Shown in pieces: positions 50,931 through 59,513 of a stretch of 64,000 bases of DNA; the first letter of the stretch is position 1, and each line of letters begins with the position of its first letter. A program made the translations under genes and the position numbers. A model generated the notes under the pieces. It was not told the DNA's origin. It was given only the letters and a program-made list of their open reading frames with translations, and did no database searches. The DNA comes from CAYQTL01 sp964420405 (lineage in GTDB: Bacteria > Acidobacteriota > Thermoanaerobaculia > Thermoanaerobaculales > Sulfomarinibacteraceae), in contig CAYQTL010000005.1 of assembly GCA_964420405.1 (NCBI GenBank), positions 1 to 64,000 of the forward strand. The letters run 5' to 3'.

Positions 50931-51589
50931 GCGTCCGCATCGCACCGTCGCTGCTGTCGGCCGACTTCGCCCGCCTCGGCGAGGAGGTCGCCGAGGTCGA
51001 GGCCGCCGGCGCCGACCTGCTGCATCTCGACATCATGGACGGCCGGTTCGTGCCGAACCTCACGTTCGGCCCGCCGGTGGTGGCGGCGGTCGCCGCCGCG
51101 ACGCGGCTGCCGCTGGACGCCCACCTGATGGTCGCCAGCCCGGACCCGCTGCTCGCGCCGCTCGCCGACGCCGGCGTCCGCCGGATCTCGGTCCACGTGG
51201 AGACCTGCGTCCATCTCCACCGTACCCTGGCGGCGATCCGCGAGCACGGGGCTGCGGCCGGGGTCGCCGTCAACCCGGCGACCGCGCTCGCTGCGCTCGA
51301 GGACGCCCTGCCCTTCGCCGACTTCGTGCTGGTGATGTCGGTGGACCCGGGCTTCGGCGGGCAGCGGTTCCTCCACGAGAGCCTCGACAAGGTCCGTCGC
51401 CTGCGCCGCATGCTCGGTGGCCGACCCCTCGACGTGGCGGTCGACGGCGGCGTCGGCGCGGCCACCGCCGCCGACCTCGTCGCCGCCGGGGCGACCACCC
51501 TGATCGCCGGCTCGGCCGTGTTCGGCCGGCCGGACCGCCGCGCGGCCGTCGCCGAGCTGCGACGCGCGGCCGAAGGAGCCCGATCATGA
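50927..51589 (+). CDS. rpe: ribulose-phosphate 3-epimerase
   Basis: A 220-residue TIM barrel. IAPSLLSADFARLGEEV, LLHLDIMDGRFVPNLTFGP, DAHLMVASP, VMSVDPGFGGQRF and VAVDGGVGAATAADLVAAGA are all canonical, including metal ligands and the two catalytic Asp residues. It interconverts ribulose- and xylulose-5-phosphate in the pentose phosphate pathway. GTG start overlaps the PASTA gene stop; its stop overlaps bamD (ATGA). Confidence 0.95.
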   Translation: MSVRIAPSLLSADFARLGEEVAEVEAAGADLLHLDIMDGRFVPNLTFGPPVVAAVAAATRLPLDAHLMVASPDPLLAPLADAGVRRISVHVETCVHLHRTLAAIREHGAAAGVAVNPATALAALEDALPFADFVLVMSVDPGFGGQRFLHESLDKVRRLRRMLGGRPLDVAVDGGVGAATAADLVAAGATTLIAGSAVFGRPDRRAAVAELRRAAEGARS

Positions 51590-52392
51590 CTGCTTCCGTC
51601 CGCCGCCTGCTCGGCGGCTGTGCCGTGCTGCTCGCCGTTCTCGCGACGGCGGTCGGGTGCTCGTCGACCCGCGACGAGGACCAGATCCTGCAGGAGCTCG
51701 CCAACCTCGACAAGGAGACGATCTACGAGCGCGCCGAGGCGCTCTACCAGGACGGTGAGTACGAGCAGGCGCGGCGCTACTTCTCGTTCGTGTACGACAC
51801 CTTCCCCAACGACCCCCTCGGCCACAAGGCGGCGCTGCGGGTCGCCGACACCTACGCGGTCAGGAAGGACGTGACGAGCCTCACCGAGGCGCGGCTACGG
51901 TACCGCGACTTCGCCAACCGCTACCCCAACGACCCCGATCGGGACTACGCCCTGATGATGGTCGGTCGCACCTACAGCGCGCGCAAGATGCGGCCCGATC
52001 GCGACCTGTCCAGCATCCACGAGGCGTTGGACGCCTACCGGCAGCTGATCAACCTCTACCCGGACTCCGAGCACGCCGCCACGGCGCAGGAGGAGATCGG
52101 CGAGCTGCGGGAGCTGCTCGCCGAGCACGAGTGGATCGTGGCGCAGTTTTACGAGCGCAACAAGCGTTGGGTCGGCGCCCTCTGGCGGCTCGAATACCTC
52201 CAGGAAAACTACCCCGATTTCTCGCGGATCGACGAGGTCGAAGCGATGGTCGAAACGCTCGAAGCCACGATGGCCGAGCAGGAACGCAGGTTCCGCGAGC
52301 TGATCGAACAGCGGTCGGCTTCGGCCGGGAAATCCGACGCCGAAGACGAGCCCGAACAGGAGCCGGACGCGGTCGAATCCGGCCAGGATTGA
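51586..52392 (+). CDS. bamD: outer-membrane assembly lipoprotein BamD
   Basis: A 268-residue lipoprotein (signal ends ATAVGC, Cys25). TPR repeats follow: YERAEALYQDGEYEQARRYF, RYRDFANRYPNDPDRDYALM and AYRQLINLYPDSEHAATAQE. These match BamD/YfiO. It works with BamA to insert beta-barrel proteins in the outer membrane, so the organism has one. The acidic C-terminal tail (DAEDEPEQEPD) is unstructured. It is last in the rseP-PASTA-rpe-bamD run. Confidence 0.9.
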   Translation: MTASVRRLLGGCAVLLAVLATAVGCSSTRDEDQILQELANLDKETIYERAEALYQDGEYEQARRYFSFVYDTFPNDPLGHKAALRVADTYAVRKDVTSLTEARLRYRDFANRYPNDPDRDYALMMVGRTYSARKMRPDRDLSSIHEALDAYRQLINLYPDSEHAATAQEEIGELRELLAEHEWIVAQFYERNKRWVGALWRLEYLQENYPDFSRIDEVEAMVETLEATMAEQERRFRELIEQRSASAGKSDAEDEPEQEPDAVESGQD

Positions 52393-52450
52393 CGCTCCGG
52401 GAGGCGTGGAGTAATCTACTCATGTGTTTCAGGTTGCGGGGAGAGGGACA

Positions 52451-53575
52451 ATGAAGGCCAGCATCCAGTTCGCCGTCGTCGTCGCGATCGTACCTCTGCT
52501 CGCCGGCGCACAGGCCGTGGCGCCGCCGCCACAGCCCCTGCGGTACGTCGACGGTCACTGGACGCCGTACGACCCGCCGACGGAGTTCCCCGAGGGAGCC
52601 ACGATCCACGTCGTCGAGCGCGGCGACACGCTGTGGGACCTCGCCGACCGCTACCTCGGCGACCCCTATCTGTGGCCCCAGATCTGGGAGCGGAACCCGT
52701 ACATCCTGGACTCCCACTGGATCTACCCCGGCGATCCGATCGTGATCGACGTGGCGGTGGTGCAGCCTCCGACCGAGGTCGAGGACATCGCCACGAAGGA
52801 CACGGTCGTGTCGGAGTACGAGCCGGCGCCGGCGGAGCCCGGCGGCCGGCCGGAGGACCTCGGCGAGGTCGACGTGTCGCCGGACCTGCCCCACCCGCTC
52901 GGCAGCTCGGCGGACGTGTACTGCTTCGCACGCCTGTTCGACGAGGGGTCGGCGTTCCCGTTCACGATCGTCTCGGCGGAGCGTGTCCAGTACCAGAGCC
53001 AGTTCACCGAAGGTGAGGTCGTGTACATCGACGGTGGCGTCGCGCAGGGGGTGGCCGCCGGCGACCGCTTCTTTGTCTTCGAGCGCGACCGGCTGCTCAG
53101 GCATCCCGTGTCGAACGGCTCGATGGGCCGGATCTACCGTCAGGTCGGCCAGCTCCGGGTGCTGTGCGCCCAGGAGGACTCCTCGATCGCCGAGGTCACC
53201 TTCGCCTGCGACCCGGTGGAGATCGGCCACAGCCTGCTGCCGTTCTCGCCGATCCCGGTGCCGCTCGTCACCCTGCCGGACCCGACCGACCGGTGCGACG
53301 AGCCCAACGGCAAGCCGACGGGGTACGTGGTCTACAACCGGGACGACGTGGTGGAGGCGATGCCCGAGGGCGCCTTGATGGTCGACCTGGGCCAGGCGGA
53401 CGGGATCTTCCCGGGTCAGTTCGCGACCGTGTTCCGCGACAACCCCGTTGAAGGGTTGCCGCGGCTGGTGGTGGGCGAGATCGGATTCCTGACGGCCGAG
53501 GACGGTTACTCGACCGCCAAGATCACCCGCGGCTGGGCGCCCATCAACGTCGGCGACCGGATCGAGCTGAAGTGA
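52451..53575 (+). CDS. secreted LysM-domain protein
   Basis: A 374-residue protein with a signal peptide (about residues 1-22). One LysM domain (about 50-100; IHVVERGDTLWDLADRYLGD, LWPQIWERNPYI) is followed by a 250-residue beta-rich region with no recognised motif. LysM binds peptidoglycan. A TAATCT hexamer and a GGGGAGAGGG ribosome site precede the ATG, so it has its own promoter 30-60 bp after bamD. Confidence 0.85.
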   Translation: MKASIQFAVVVAIVPLLAGAQAVAPPPQPLRYVDGHWTPYDPPTEFPEGATIHVVERGDTLWDLADRYLGDPYLWPQIWERNPYILDSHWIYPGDPIVIDVAVVQPPTEVEDIATKDTVVSEYEPAPAEPGGRPEDLGEVDVSPDLPHPLGSSADVYCFARLFDEGSAFPFTIVSAERVQYQSQFTEGEVVYIDGGVAQGVAAGDRFFVFERDRLLRHPVSNGSMGRIYRQVGQLRVLCAQEDSSIAEVTFACDPVEIGHSLLPFSPIPVPLVTLPDPTDRCDEPNGKPTGYVVYNRDDVVEAMPEGALMVDLGQADGIFPGQFATVFRDNPVEGLPRLVVGEIGFLTAEDGYSTAKITRGWAPINVGDRIELK

Positions 53576-53665
53576 GCTGAGAGCCCCGGCGGACGCCCCC
53601 CGGCGGCCGTCGCTGCGGATGGCCATCCTCATGCGACCCGCGCGCGCCGATGGTATGGTCGCCGC

Positions 53666-54145
53666 ATGATGCCGGACTGGGTGTGGAGCGAGGACGACCG
53701 GCGATGGATGGCGGTCGCCTTCGAGGAGGCCGCGGCCGCCGCGGACCGCGGCGAGGTCCCGGTGGGGGCCGTCCTGGTGCGTGCCGGCGAGCTGCTGGCC
53801 CGGGCCGGCAACCGGCGCCAGACCGACGCTGACCCGGGCGGCCACGCCGAGCTGCTCGCCCTGCGCCTCGGCGGCGCACGGCTCGGCGACTGGCGGCTCG
53901 ACGGCTGCACGCTCTACGTCACGCTCGAGCCGTGCGCGATGTGCGTCGCGGCATGCCGCCAAGCCCGGCTCGACCTCGTGGTGTGGGGCGCTGCCGACCC
54001 CAGGGGCGGGGCGTGCGGGACGGTCGTCGACCACGCCCGCGCCGACGCCCTCGGGGCGGCGCTGGCCCACCGGGGCGGGCTGGAGGCCGACCGCTCGCGT
54101 CGCCTGCTGCAGGCGTTCTTTGCGAAACGACGCGTCCCGGTGTAG
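53666..54145 (+). CDS. tadA: tRNA-specific adenosine deaminase
   Basis: A 159-residue zinc deaminase. GGHAELLAL contains the zinc His and catalytic Glu, and LEPCAMCVAACRQARLD the two zinc cysteines. It converts the wobble A34 of tRNA-Arg(ACG) to inosine. The ATG at 53666 lies 6 nt behind TATGGT with no ribosome site. The tRNA-Ser promoter overlaps its 3' end. The usual AHAE is GHAE here, a mild variation. Confidence 0.92.
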   Translation: MMPDWVWSEDDRRWMAVAFEEAAAAADRGEVPVGAVLVRAGELLARAGNRRQTDADPGGHAELLALRLGGARLGDWRLDGCTLYVTLEPCAMCVAACRQARLDLVVWGAADPRGGACGTVVDHARADALGAALAHRGGLEADRSRRLLQAFFAKRRVPV

Positions 54146-54148
54146 AAT
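54120..54148 (+). promoter_or_regulatory. promoter of the tRNA-Ser / SRP RNA cluster
   Basis: TTGCGA (54120-54125), a 17-bp spacer and TAGAAT (54143-54148) lie inside the last codons and stop of tadA. The start would be near 54155, just before tRNA-Ser(CGA). Confidence 0.7.
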
Positions 54149-54161
54149 GTCGGGCCGCCGC

Positions 54162-54252
<91 letters not shown>

Positions 54253-54276
54253 CCAGCTCTTTGTCACGTCACGTCC

Positions 54277-54366
<90 letters not shown>

Positions 54367-54375
54367 GTGCTCCCC

Positions 54376-54502
54376 GGAGCCCGGGATGGAGCCCGGGCCT
54401 TGTGCATCGCCGCTCGCCGAACCGTGTCAGGCCCGGAAGGGAGCAGCACTCAGGCGAACAACGGCGAGTGCCGCAAGTCGCCTGGGCTCCATCGCGGGCT
54501 CC
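54376..54502 (+). ncRNA. ffs: signal recognition particle RNA (small bacterial SRP RNA)
   Basis: The conserved domain IV sequence GTCAGGCCCGGAAGGGAGCA is present around 54426-54445. The ends pair almost perfectly: GGAGCCCG...GATGGAGCCC at the 5' side with GGGCTCCATC...CGGGCTCC at the 3' side, giving a 127-nt rod. It binds Ffh to target membrane proteins. Position after tRNA-Ser genes is common. No U-rich terminator follows. Confidence 0.9.
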
Positions 54503-54527
54503 GCGTCCTCCACGGCCCGACCCCCGC

Positions 54528-54548
54528 CCCGATCCCGATCCCGATCCC
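54528..54548. repeat. GGGATC hexamer repeat, G-quadruplex-capable, after SRP RNA
   Basis: Four C runs separated by GAT on the plus strand (minus strand GGGATC repeated). Same element as at 35150 and 41155, here in the 133-bp gap between the SRP RNA and the end of a convergent glycosyltransferase gene. The rest of that gap holds nothing I recognise. Confidence 0.8.
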
Positions 54549-54635
54549 GACGAAGACATATCTCGTCAGCGGTCACCTCGCGAGATCCGCGGGACGAGCG
54601 CCCGCGATCCCGGGCAGCCCGCTCGCCCGACACCG

Positions 54636-55736
54636 TCAGGTCGGACCGGGATCCACCTCTCCGATCCCCATCAGGCCTGCGATCGCCGCCGCCGCCTCCG
54701 CCGCGCCGCCGACCTGTTCGGGCATCCGCGGCAGCGCGAGCAGCTCCTCGAGCCGGGCCATCCAGCCGCCGCTCTCGAGCTCATCCCGGTCGATCCGTGT
54801 GGCGGACATCTCCCGCTCGACCCAGCCCGACACCGGCGCGGACTCCGGGAACCGGTCCCGGGCGACGTAGGCGAACGGGACCCCGGCGGTCCACGTCTCG
54901 GCGACCGTCGAGTAGCCGAGCTTGCCGACCACCAGGTCGGCGTCGCGCACCAGGTCGGGGTGGAAGTGGACGGATCGGTGCGGCAGCGGGATCAGCCCCT
55001 GGGAGCGCTCGATCGAGGGTGCGCCGCCCGGCACCACCACCACCGCACGACGCTGGGACCGCAGCCTTTCGATCTCACGGGGGAGCCCGGGCACGCCCCC
55101 CATCGAGACCAGCACCATCGGGCGGTCGGGGGGGATGCCGAGCCGGCGGCGCACCTCGCCCCGCGGGCTGCGCCGCCGCCGCGCGACCGGCGGTACCCGG
55201 AGGGCGCCCGCCGCGGGCTCGCAGAAGGGCTCGGCCTGGATCCTGAGCGTGGCGGCCGCGCTCACCGGTGCGAGCCGCTCGGCCCACGCCCCGAGCTCGG
55301 AGCCGTAGGCCCGGTAGATGAAGTCCCACGTGAAGTTCTCGAGCAGCACGGCGGGGACACCCATCCGCGCCGCCAGGCCGAGCCCGAGGGGCGCGATGTC
55401 CGCCACGATGACCTTCGGTCGCAGGTGTCCGAGGTCGGCGGCGAGACGGCCGACGCCCTCCCAGCGGCATCCGATCACATTCTCGAGTCGCGCCGCGGTG
55501 GCGGCGGCATCCTCGTCGAACGGACCCCGCTGGACGAGGCCCACGTCGACCTCCACCGGGTGGAGGCGCAGGTCGATCTCGGCCGGGAGCGCGTCGGTGA
55601 AGAACCACTCGGGGACGGTGGTGGCGATGTCGACCCGCAGCCCCGGGACGAGCCCGACGAGTGCCTCGATCACGGCGGAGGCACGCGCCGCGTGACCGAA
55701 ACCGTGTGGCGACACCACGAACAGAGCCGAGAGCAC
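54636..55736 (-). CDS. GT28-like glycosyltransferase / UDP-glycosyltransferase-fold protein
   Basis: A 366-residue GT-B protein. The N-terminal FVVSPHGFGHAARASAVIEA resembles the glycine-rich loop of MurG/GT28 proteins and of the L-arabinokinase N-domain. The C-terminal LVVGKLGYSTVAETWTAGVP is the donor-sugar site. Soluble and cytoplasmic. Substrate unknown. The GTG start at 55736 has TAGACT 7 nt upstream and no ribosome site, so a leaderless message is likely. It is divergent from a secreted protein gene 63 bp away. Confidence 0.78.
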   Translation of the reverse strand: MLSALFVVSPHGFGHAARASAVIEALVGLVPGLRVDIATTVPEWFFTDALPAEIDLRLHPVEVDVGLVQRGPFDEDAAATAARLENVIGCRWEGVGRLAADLGHLRPKVIVADIAPLGLGLAARMGVPAVLLENFTWDFIYRAYGSELGAWAERLAPVSAAATLRIQAEPFCEPAAGALRVPPVARRRRSPRGEVRRRLGIPPDRPMVLVSMGGVPGLPREIERLRSQRRAVVVVPGGAPSIERSQGLIPLPHRSVHFHPDLVRDADLVVGKLGYSTVAETWTAGVPFAYVARDRFPESAPVSGWVEREMSATRIDRDELESGGWMARLEELLALPRMPEQVGGAAEAAAAIAGLMGIGEVDPGPT

Positions 55737-55799
55737 GGCGGGGAGTCTACGACAGTCCGGCGGACGGCTGGAGGGAACGAGCGTGGTACGATCGCCGAC

Positions 55800-56666
55800 A
55801 TGAAGGTCTGGCTGGGGACGGTGACGGCGCTGCTTCTCGCGGCGCCGTGGGCGGACGCCCAACCGGCGGACTCGCGCGCGTGGCAGCAGCGCCTCGAGGT
55901 CGCGATCCCGGTACCGGTCCCGGTGGTGGAGCTGGAGACGGTGAACCCTTTCGCCGCCGACCTCGAGGTCGCACCGAAGCTTCTCGCCGCCCGGCCTCCC
56001 GATCGGATGGACCTGCGGGTCCACGCGGCGGCCGCCGTCTACGTCGACGCCGACGGCGAGGGCCGCGGCGCGGTGCCCCTCGAGCTGCCGTTCCCCGGCG
56101 TCGCCGCCGAGCTGGTGGGCGAGCTGACCGGGAGCAGGTTCGAGCCAGCGCGCATCGGCCAGCAGGCGCAGCCGTCGTGGCCGGTCGTGGAGCTCCTGCT
56201 CGCGGGCCGGATCACGAGCGGCATCGTGCTCGACCAGCGGCTCGAGCAGCCCGACCCTGCGGCGCCGCCGCAGCCGTCGCCGCCGACGCGGATCGCGCCG
56301 CCCGGCAACCTGGCCGGCCTGCCGGCCGCCGAGCCGGCCAGATGGACGACGCCGCCGGTCCCGAAACGGGTCCGGGTGCGGCTCGGCGGTCGGGAGGCGG
56401 AGGTGTCGCTTCGCGCCCTGGTGCAGATCGAGGCGGACGGCACCTGCTCGCGATTCGTTCCGCTGGACGTGCCCACCGGGATGCGATCGTGGCTGGGCGC
56501 CTACCTCGCCACCTGGAAGCTCGACCCGGCTCGGGACGGGTCGGGGCCGGTCACGGCGTGGGCGACGCTCACGGCGAGGGTCCGCTTCGACCTGGCGAAG
56601 TTCACCACCGAGGCGGCGCGGGTCGCCGCCGACCGGGTGTACGACCCGGCCGCCGACGGCGGCTGA
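55800..56666 (+). CDS. secreted protein with two TonB-C-like repeats, unknown function
   Basis: A 288-residue protein with a signal peptide (about residues 1-21). The mature part seems to contain two related halves, about 74-145 and 187-268. Each has a V-x-x-DG-x(4)-VPLxxP-type strand followed by a helix and a second strand (for example YVDADGEGRGAVPLELPFPG and QIEADGTCSRFVPLDVPTG). This recalls duplicated TonB C-terminal-type folds, but I would not assign function. A proline-rich linker joins them. TACGAT lies 7 nt before the ATG. Confidence 0.6.
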   Translation: MKVWLGTVTALLLAAPWADAQPADSRAWQQRLEVAIPVPVPVVELETVNPFAADLEVAPKLLAARPPDRMDLRVHAAAAVYVDADGEGRGAVPLELPFPGVAAELVGELTGSRFEPARIGQQAQPSWPVVELLLAGRITSGIVLDQRLEQPDPAAPPQPSPPTRIAPPGNLAGLPAAEPARWTTPPVPKRVRVRLGGREAEVSLRALVQIEADGTCSRFVPLDVPTGMRSWLGAYLATWKLDPARDGSGPVTAWATLTARVRFDLAKFTTEAARVAADRVYDPAADGG

Positions 56667-56690
56667 CCCCGTCCGCCGCCAGCACGCCCG

Positions 56691-58598
56691 TCAGCCGCCG
56701 CGTCGGACCTGCCGCTCGTTGCCCCGCCGGACCGTCACCCGCTCGGCGTCGAGCCACTCCAGGATCGGGATCGCGAGCTTGCGGGTGAGACCGAACCGCT
56801 CCTTGAAGTCGCCCACGGCGAAGGTGTCGACGCCCCACGTCCGCACGCCCTGCGCGATCTCGTCGAGCGTGCCCCGGTGGATCAGGATCCGTCCCTCGAG
56901 GCGCACGAGCACGCCGCGCTGGTGGAGGAAGCGGCAGATGCCCTCGACCGTCGCCGGCCGCGCCTGGAGAGTCTGGGCTACGGACTGGGGCGACGGCGGG
57001 TCGACCCCGGCGTCCCGGTAGGCCCGGTCGACCCGGCGGGTCAGCTCGGCGCCCTCCTGCGTCATGTGGCTGCTGCGGCCCGGCGGAACCACCCGCCCCT
57101 CGACCAGCGCCACCGCCCCGCGGGCCGCGAGGAGCTCGAGGTAGACCGCCGCGTGAAGACGCCCGGCGCGGGGCAGCAGCGACGCCGCGAAGTCCCTCGC
57201 CGGCACGCCGGCGGACACCTCCTCCCCCGCCAGCCGCCGGTCGAGCTCGTCGCGCGCCGCTCGCTCGAAGGCGTCGAGCCGCGCCGTCGCGACCAGGCGT
57301 CTCGGCTGGGTCGGCAGGACCCGCACGGCGTCGGCCGCCACCAGCCGGCCGAGCGGGGCCTCGACCGCCGCCGCCAGCACCCCCAGGCGGCCGGCGAGCT
57401 CGTCCACCGCGGGAGCCGCCAGGCCGGCGCGGTCCACCCACCAGCCGAGCAGCTCCGGCCATGCGCCGCGCGCACCCGAGGGTACCCCGGCGAGGCCGGC
57501 GCTGTCCCGGCGCCGCCACCGCGGCAGCCTGGTGTCGAGCACGACCCCGCCGGCGAAGGTGTTCACCGGCGCCGGCCGGCGCAGCACGAACCTGTCGCCG
57601 GGGAACAGCAGCATCGCCGACCGCAGCGACAGCTGGGCGACGCCGCTCGCGCCGGGTGCCAGCGGGCGCTCTGCGAGCCTCTCGACCCGGGCCGGAACCC
57701 GGCTCGCCAGGGCGTGCAGCTCGACCTCGTCGCCCTCGTCCAGGGCTCCGGGGGCGCCGTCGAGCAGCTCGATCCGGACGGTGACCATCGAGGTCGAGCG
57801 CCACGGGCCGGGCGACATGACCTGGTGGCCCCGCTCGAGCCGCCCGCGGTCCACGCCGACGAGGTTGACCGCCACCCGCTCGCCGGCCTCGACGCGGTCG
57901 CGCTCCTCGCCGTGGACGTGCAGCCGGCGCACCCGGGCGACGGCGCCGAGGGGCTCGACGGCGATCTCGGCGCCGACCTCGAGCCGGCCCCACAGGGACG
58001 TGCCGGTGACGACGGTCCCGGCGCCCGTCAGGCTGAAGACGCGGTCGATCGCCTGGCGGTACGGCCGGTCTTCGACCTGGTGGGGGCGGGCGGTGGCCGA
58101 CTGGGCGAGGAGCACCTCGCGCAGACGCTCGATCCCCTCGCCGCTGGCGGACGAGACCGGCACCACCGGCACGTCCTCGAACGGCGTACCGGCCAGGGTC
58201 TCCTCGATCTCGGCCACCGCCAGCTCCACCAGGTCGGACTCCACCAGGTCGACCTTGGTCACGGCCACCGCCCCGCCGGGGACGCCCATCAGGCGGATCA
58301 CCTCGAGGTGCTCGCGCGTCTGGGGCATGACCCCCTCGTCGGCGGCCACCACCAGCAGCGCCAGGTCGATCCCGGAGGCGCCCGCGATCATGGTGTGGAC
58401 CAGCCGCTCGTGGCCCGGCACGTCGACGAAGTGCAGTCTCGTCCCGTCCGAGTCGAGGCGGGCGAACCCGAGCTCGATGGTGATCCCGCGGCTGCGCTCC
58501 TCGGGCAGGCGGTCGCAGTCGGTCCCGGTGAGGGCCCGCACCAGCGAGGTCTTGCCATGGTCGATGTGACCGGCGGTTCCGTACACCACGTGCCGCAT
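56691..58598 (-). CDS. selB: selenocysteine-specific translation elongation factor SelB
   Basis: A 635-residue factor. The GTPase domain has GTAGHIDHGKTSLVRALTG, DVPGHERLVHTM and AVTKVDLVE; beta-barrel domains follow. The C-terminal third contains winged-helix repeats (SVAQTLQARPATVEGICRFL, FAVGDFKERFGLTRKLAIPI), which bind SECIS hairpins. It delivers Sec-tRNA to UGA codons, so the genome should encode selenoproteins. No selA, selC or selD is visible here. TAGGAT lies 6 nt before the ATG without a ribosome site. Confidence 0.93.
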   Translation of the reverse strand: MRHVVYGTAGHIDHGKTSLVRALTGTDCDRLPEERSRGITIELGFARLDSDGTRLHFVDVPGHERLVHTMIAGASGIDLALLVVAADEGVMPQTREHLEVIRLMGVPGGAVAVTKVDLVESDLVELAVAEIEETLAGTPFEDVPVVPVSSASGEGIERLREVLLAQSATARPHQVEDRPYRQAIDRVFSLTGAGTVVTGTSLWGRLEVGAEIAVEPLGAVARVRRLHVHGEERDRVEAGERVAVNLVGVDRGRLERGHQVMSPGPWRSTSMVTVRIELLDGAPGALDEGDEVELHALASRVPARVERLAERPLAPGASGVAQLSLRSAMLLFPGDRFVLRRPAPVNTFAGGVVLDTRLPRWRRRDSAGLAGVPSGARGAWPELLGWWVDRAGLAAPAVDELAGRLGVLAAAVEAPLGRLVAADAVRVLPTQPRRLVATARLDAFERAARDELDRRLAGEEVSAGVPARDFAASLLPRAGRLHAAVYLELLAARGAVALVEGRVVPPGRSSHMTQEGAELTRRVDRAYRDAGVDPPSPQSVAQTLQARPATVEGICRFLHQRGVLVRLEGRILIHRGTLDEIAQGVRTWGVDTFAVGDFKERFGLTRKLAIPILEWLDAERVTVRRGNERQVRRGG

Positions 58599-58952
58599 CC
58601 CGACATCCTACCGCGAGCCTGCGTCCGAGGCTGGTCCCGATCACCTTCCCGCCGCCGCTCCCGCTCCCCGTTCCCGATGCTCGCTGTCCGCGGCGCTCGC
58701 GGCCCACGGCCGCGGCGACGGCCCCGGGTGACCGAGTGGCAGCACGCCGTCGCCCACCTCTCCTGGCGGCGGCCTTCCATCCGTCCACTCGGGGGGAGCC
58801 CCGCTCGCTCCTCCCCATGGCAACCGGCTCGGCTCCCGGCTCGCTGCGACCCGGTCGATGGGGACCTCCCGTCGGGACCGGGATCGGAGCCGGCAACGGG
58901 GAGGTGGCCGCCCGCCAGCACGGGCGCCGGCCGTCCGCGCTACCCTGCACCC
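58599..58952. other. intergenic region with nested inverted repeats between selB and the CYTH gene
   Basis: This 354-bp gap contains the -10-like TAGGAT of selB (58610-58605) and TACCCT (58941-58946) of the CYTH gene. Between them, CCGAGTGG (58732-58739) pairs with CCACTCGG (58785-58792), enclosing GCCGTCGCC / GGCGGCGGC (one G-U pair). A second hairpin, GGGG-GGAGC / GCTCC-T-CCCC, follows directly. A degenerate GGGATC-like stretch lies at 58868-58885. No convincing gene or tRNA-Sec is present. Confidence 0.4.
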
Positions 58953-59513
58953 ATGGCCGACGCCCGCGAGACCGAGCTGAAGATCCCGGTCGACGACCTC
59001 GAAGCGGTCCGCCGTCGGCTCGCCGCCGCCGGCGCCGTCCGCGTCCATCCCGAGGCACGCGAGGTCAATCTGCTGCTGGACACGCCCGATCGCCGCCTGG
59101 CGGCCGCCCGGTGCGCGCTGCGACTGCGCCGCTGGGGCGAAGGGTGCTGGCTGACGTACAAGGGCCCGCCGAGCTGGGAGGGCGACGTCAAGTGCCGCGA
59201 GGAGCACGAGACCGAGGTCGGCGACCCGGAAGCCGTCGAGCGGATCCTCGGTGGGCTCGGCTTCGCGCGCGCGGTGCGCTACGACAAGGACCGGGAGCGC
59301 TGGCGGGCCGGACAGGTCACGGTCGAGCTGGACCGGACGCCGATGGGCGCCTTCGTCGAGCTCGAGGGCCCCGTCGGGTTCCTCGCGGGGACCGCGCGCA
59401 CCCTCGGGCTCGATCCGTCGCGGGCGGTGCCCGAGTCCTACCTGGCGCTGTGGCGCCGCCACCGCGAGCGACATCCCGAGCTCGGCCTGCCCGAGGACAT
59501 GGTGATGCCGTGA
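58953..59513 (+). CDS. CYTH-domain protein (triphosphate tunnel / class IV cyclase fold)
   Basis: A 186-residue CYTH protein. It starts ARETELKIPVDDLEAVRRRL (the ExExK signature as ETELK). ARCALRLRRWGEGCWLTYKG, EEHETEVGD and VELDRTPMGAFVELEGP supply the basic and acidic residues lining the tunnel. Members hydrolyse inorganic triphosphate or ThTP, or make cAMP. Activity here is uncertain. TACCCT is 6 nt before the ATG. It overlaps the next gene (GTGA). Confidence 0.86.
   Translation: MADARETELKIPVDDLEAVRRRLAAAGAVRVHPEAREVNLLLDTPDRRLAAARCALRLRRWGEGCWLTYKGPPSWEGDVKCREEHETEVGDPEAVERILGGLGFARAVRYDKDRERWRAGQVTVELDRTPMGAFVELEGPVGFLAGTARTLGLDPSRAVPESYLALWRRHRERHPELGLPEDMVMP

Noticed and set aside
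58599..58952. tRNA-Sec gene next to selB
   Set aside because: I found no UCA anticodon loop (TTCAAA-type) or 8+5 acceptor/T-arm arrangement in either strand of the gap.
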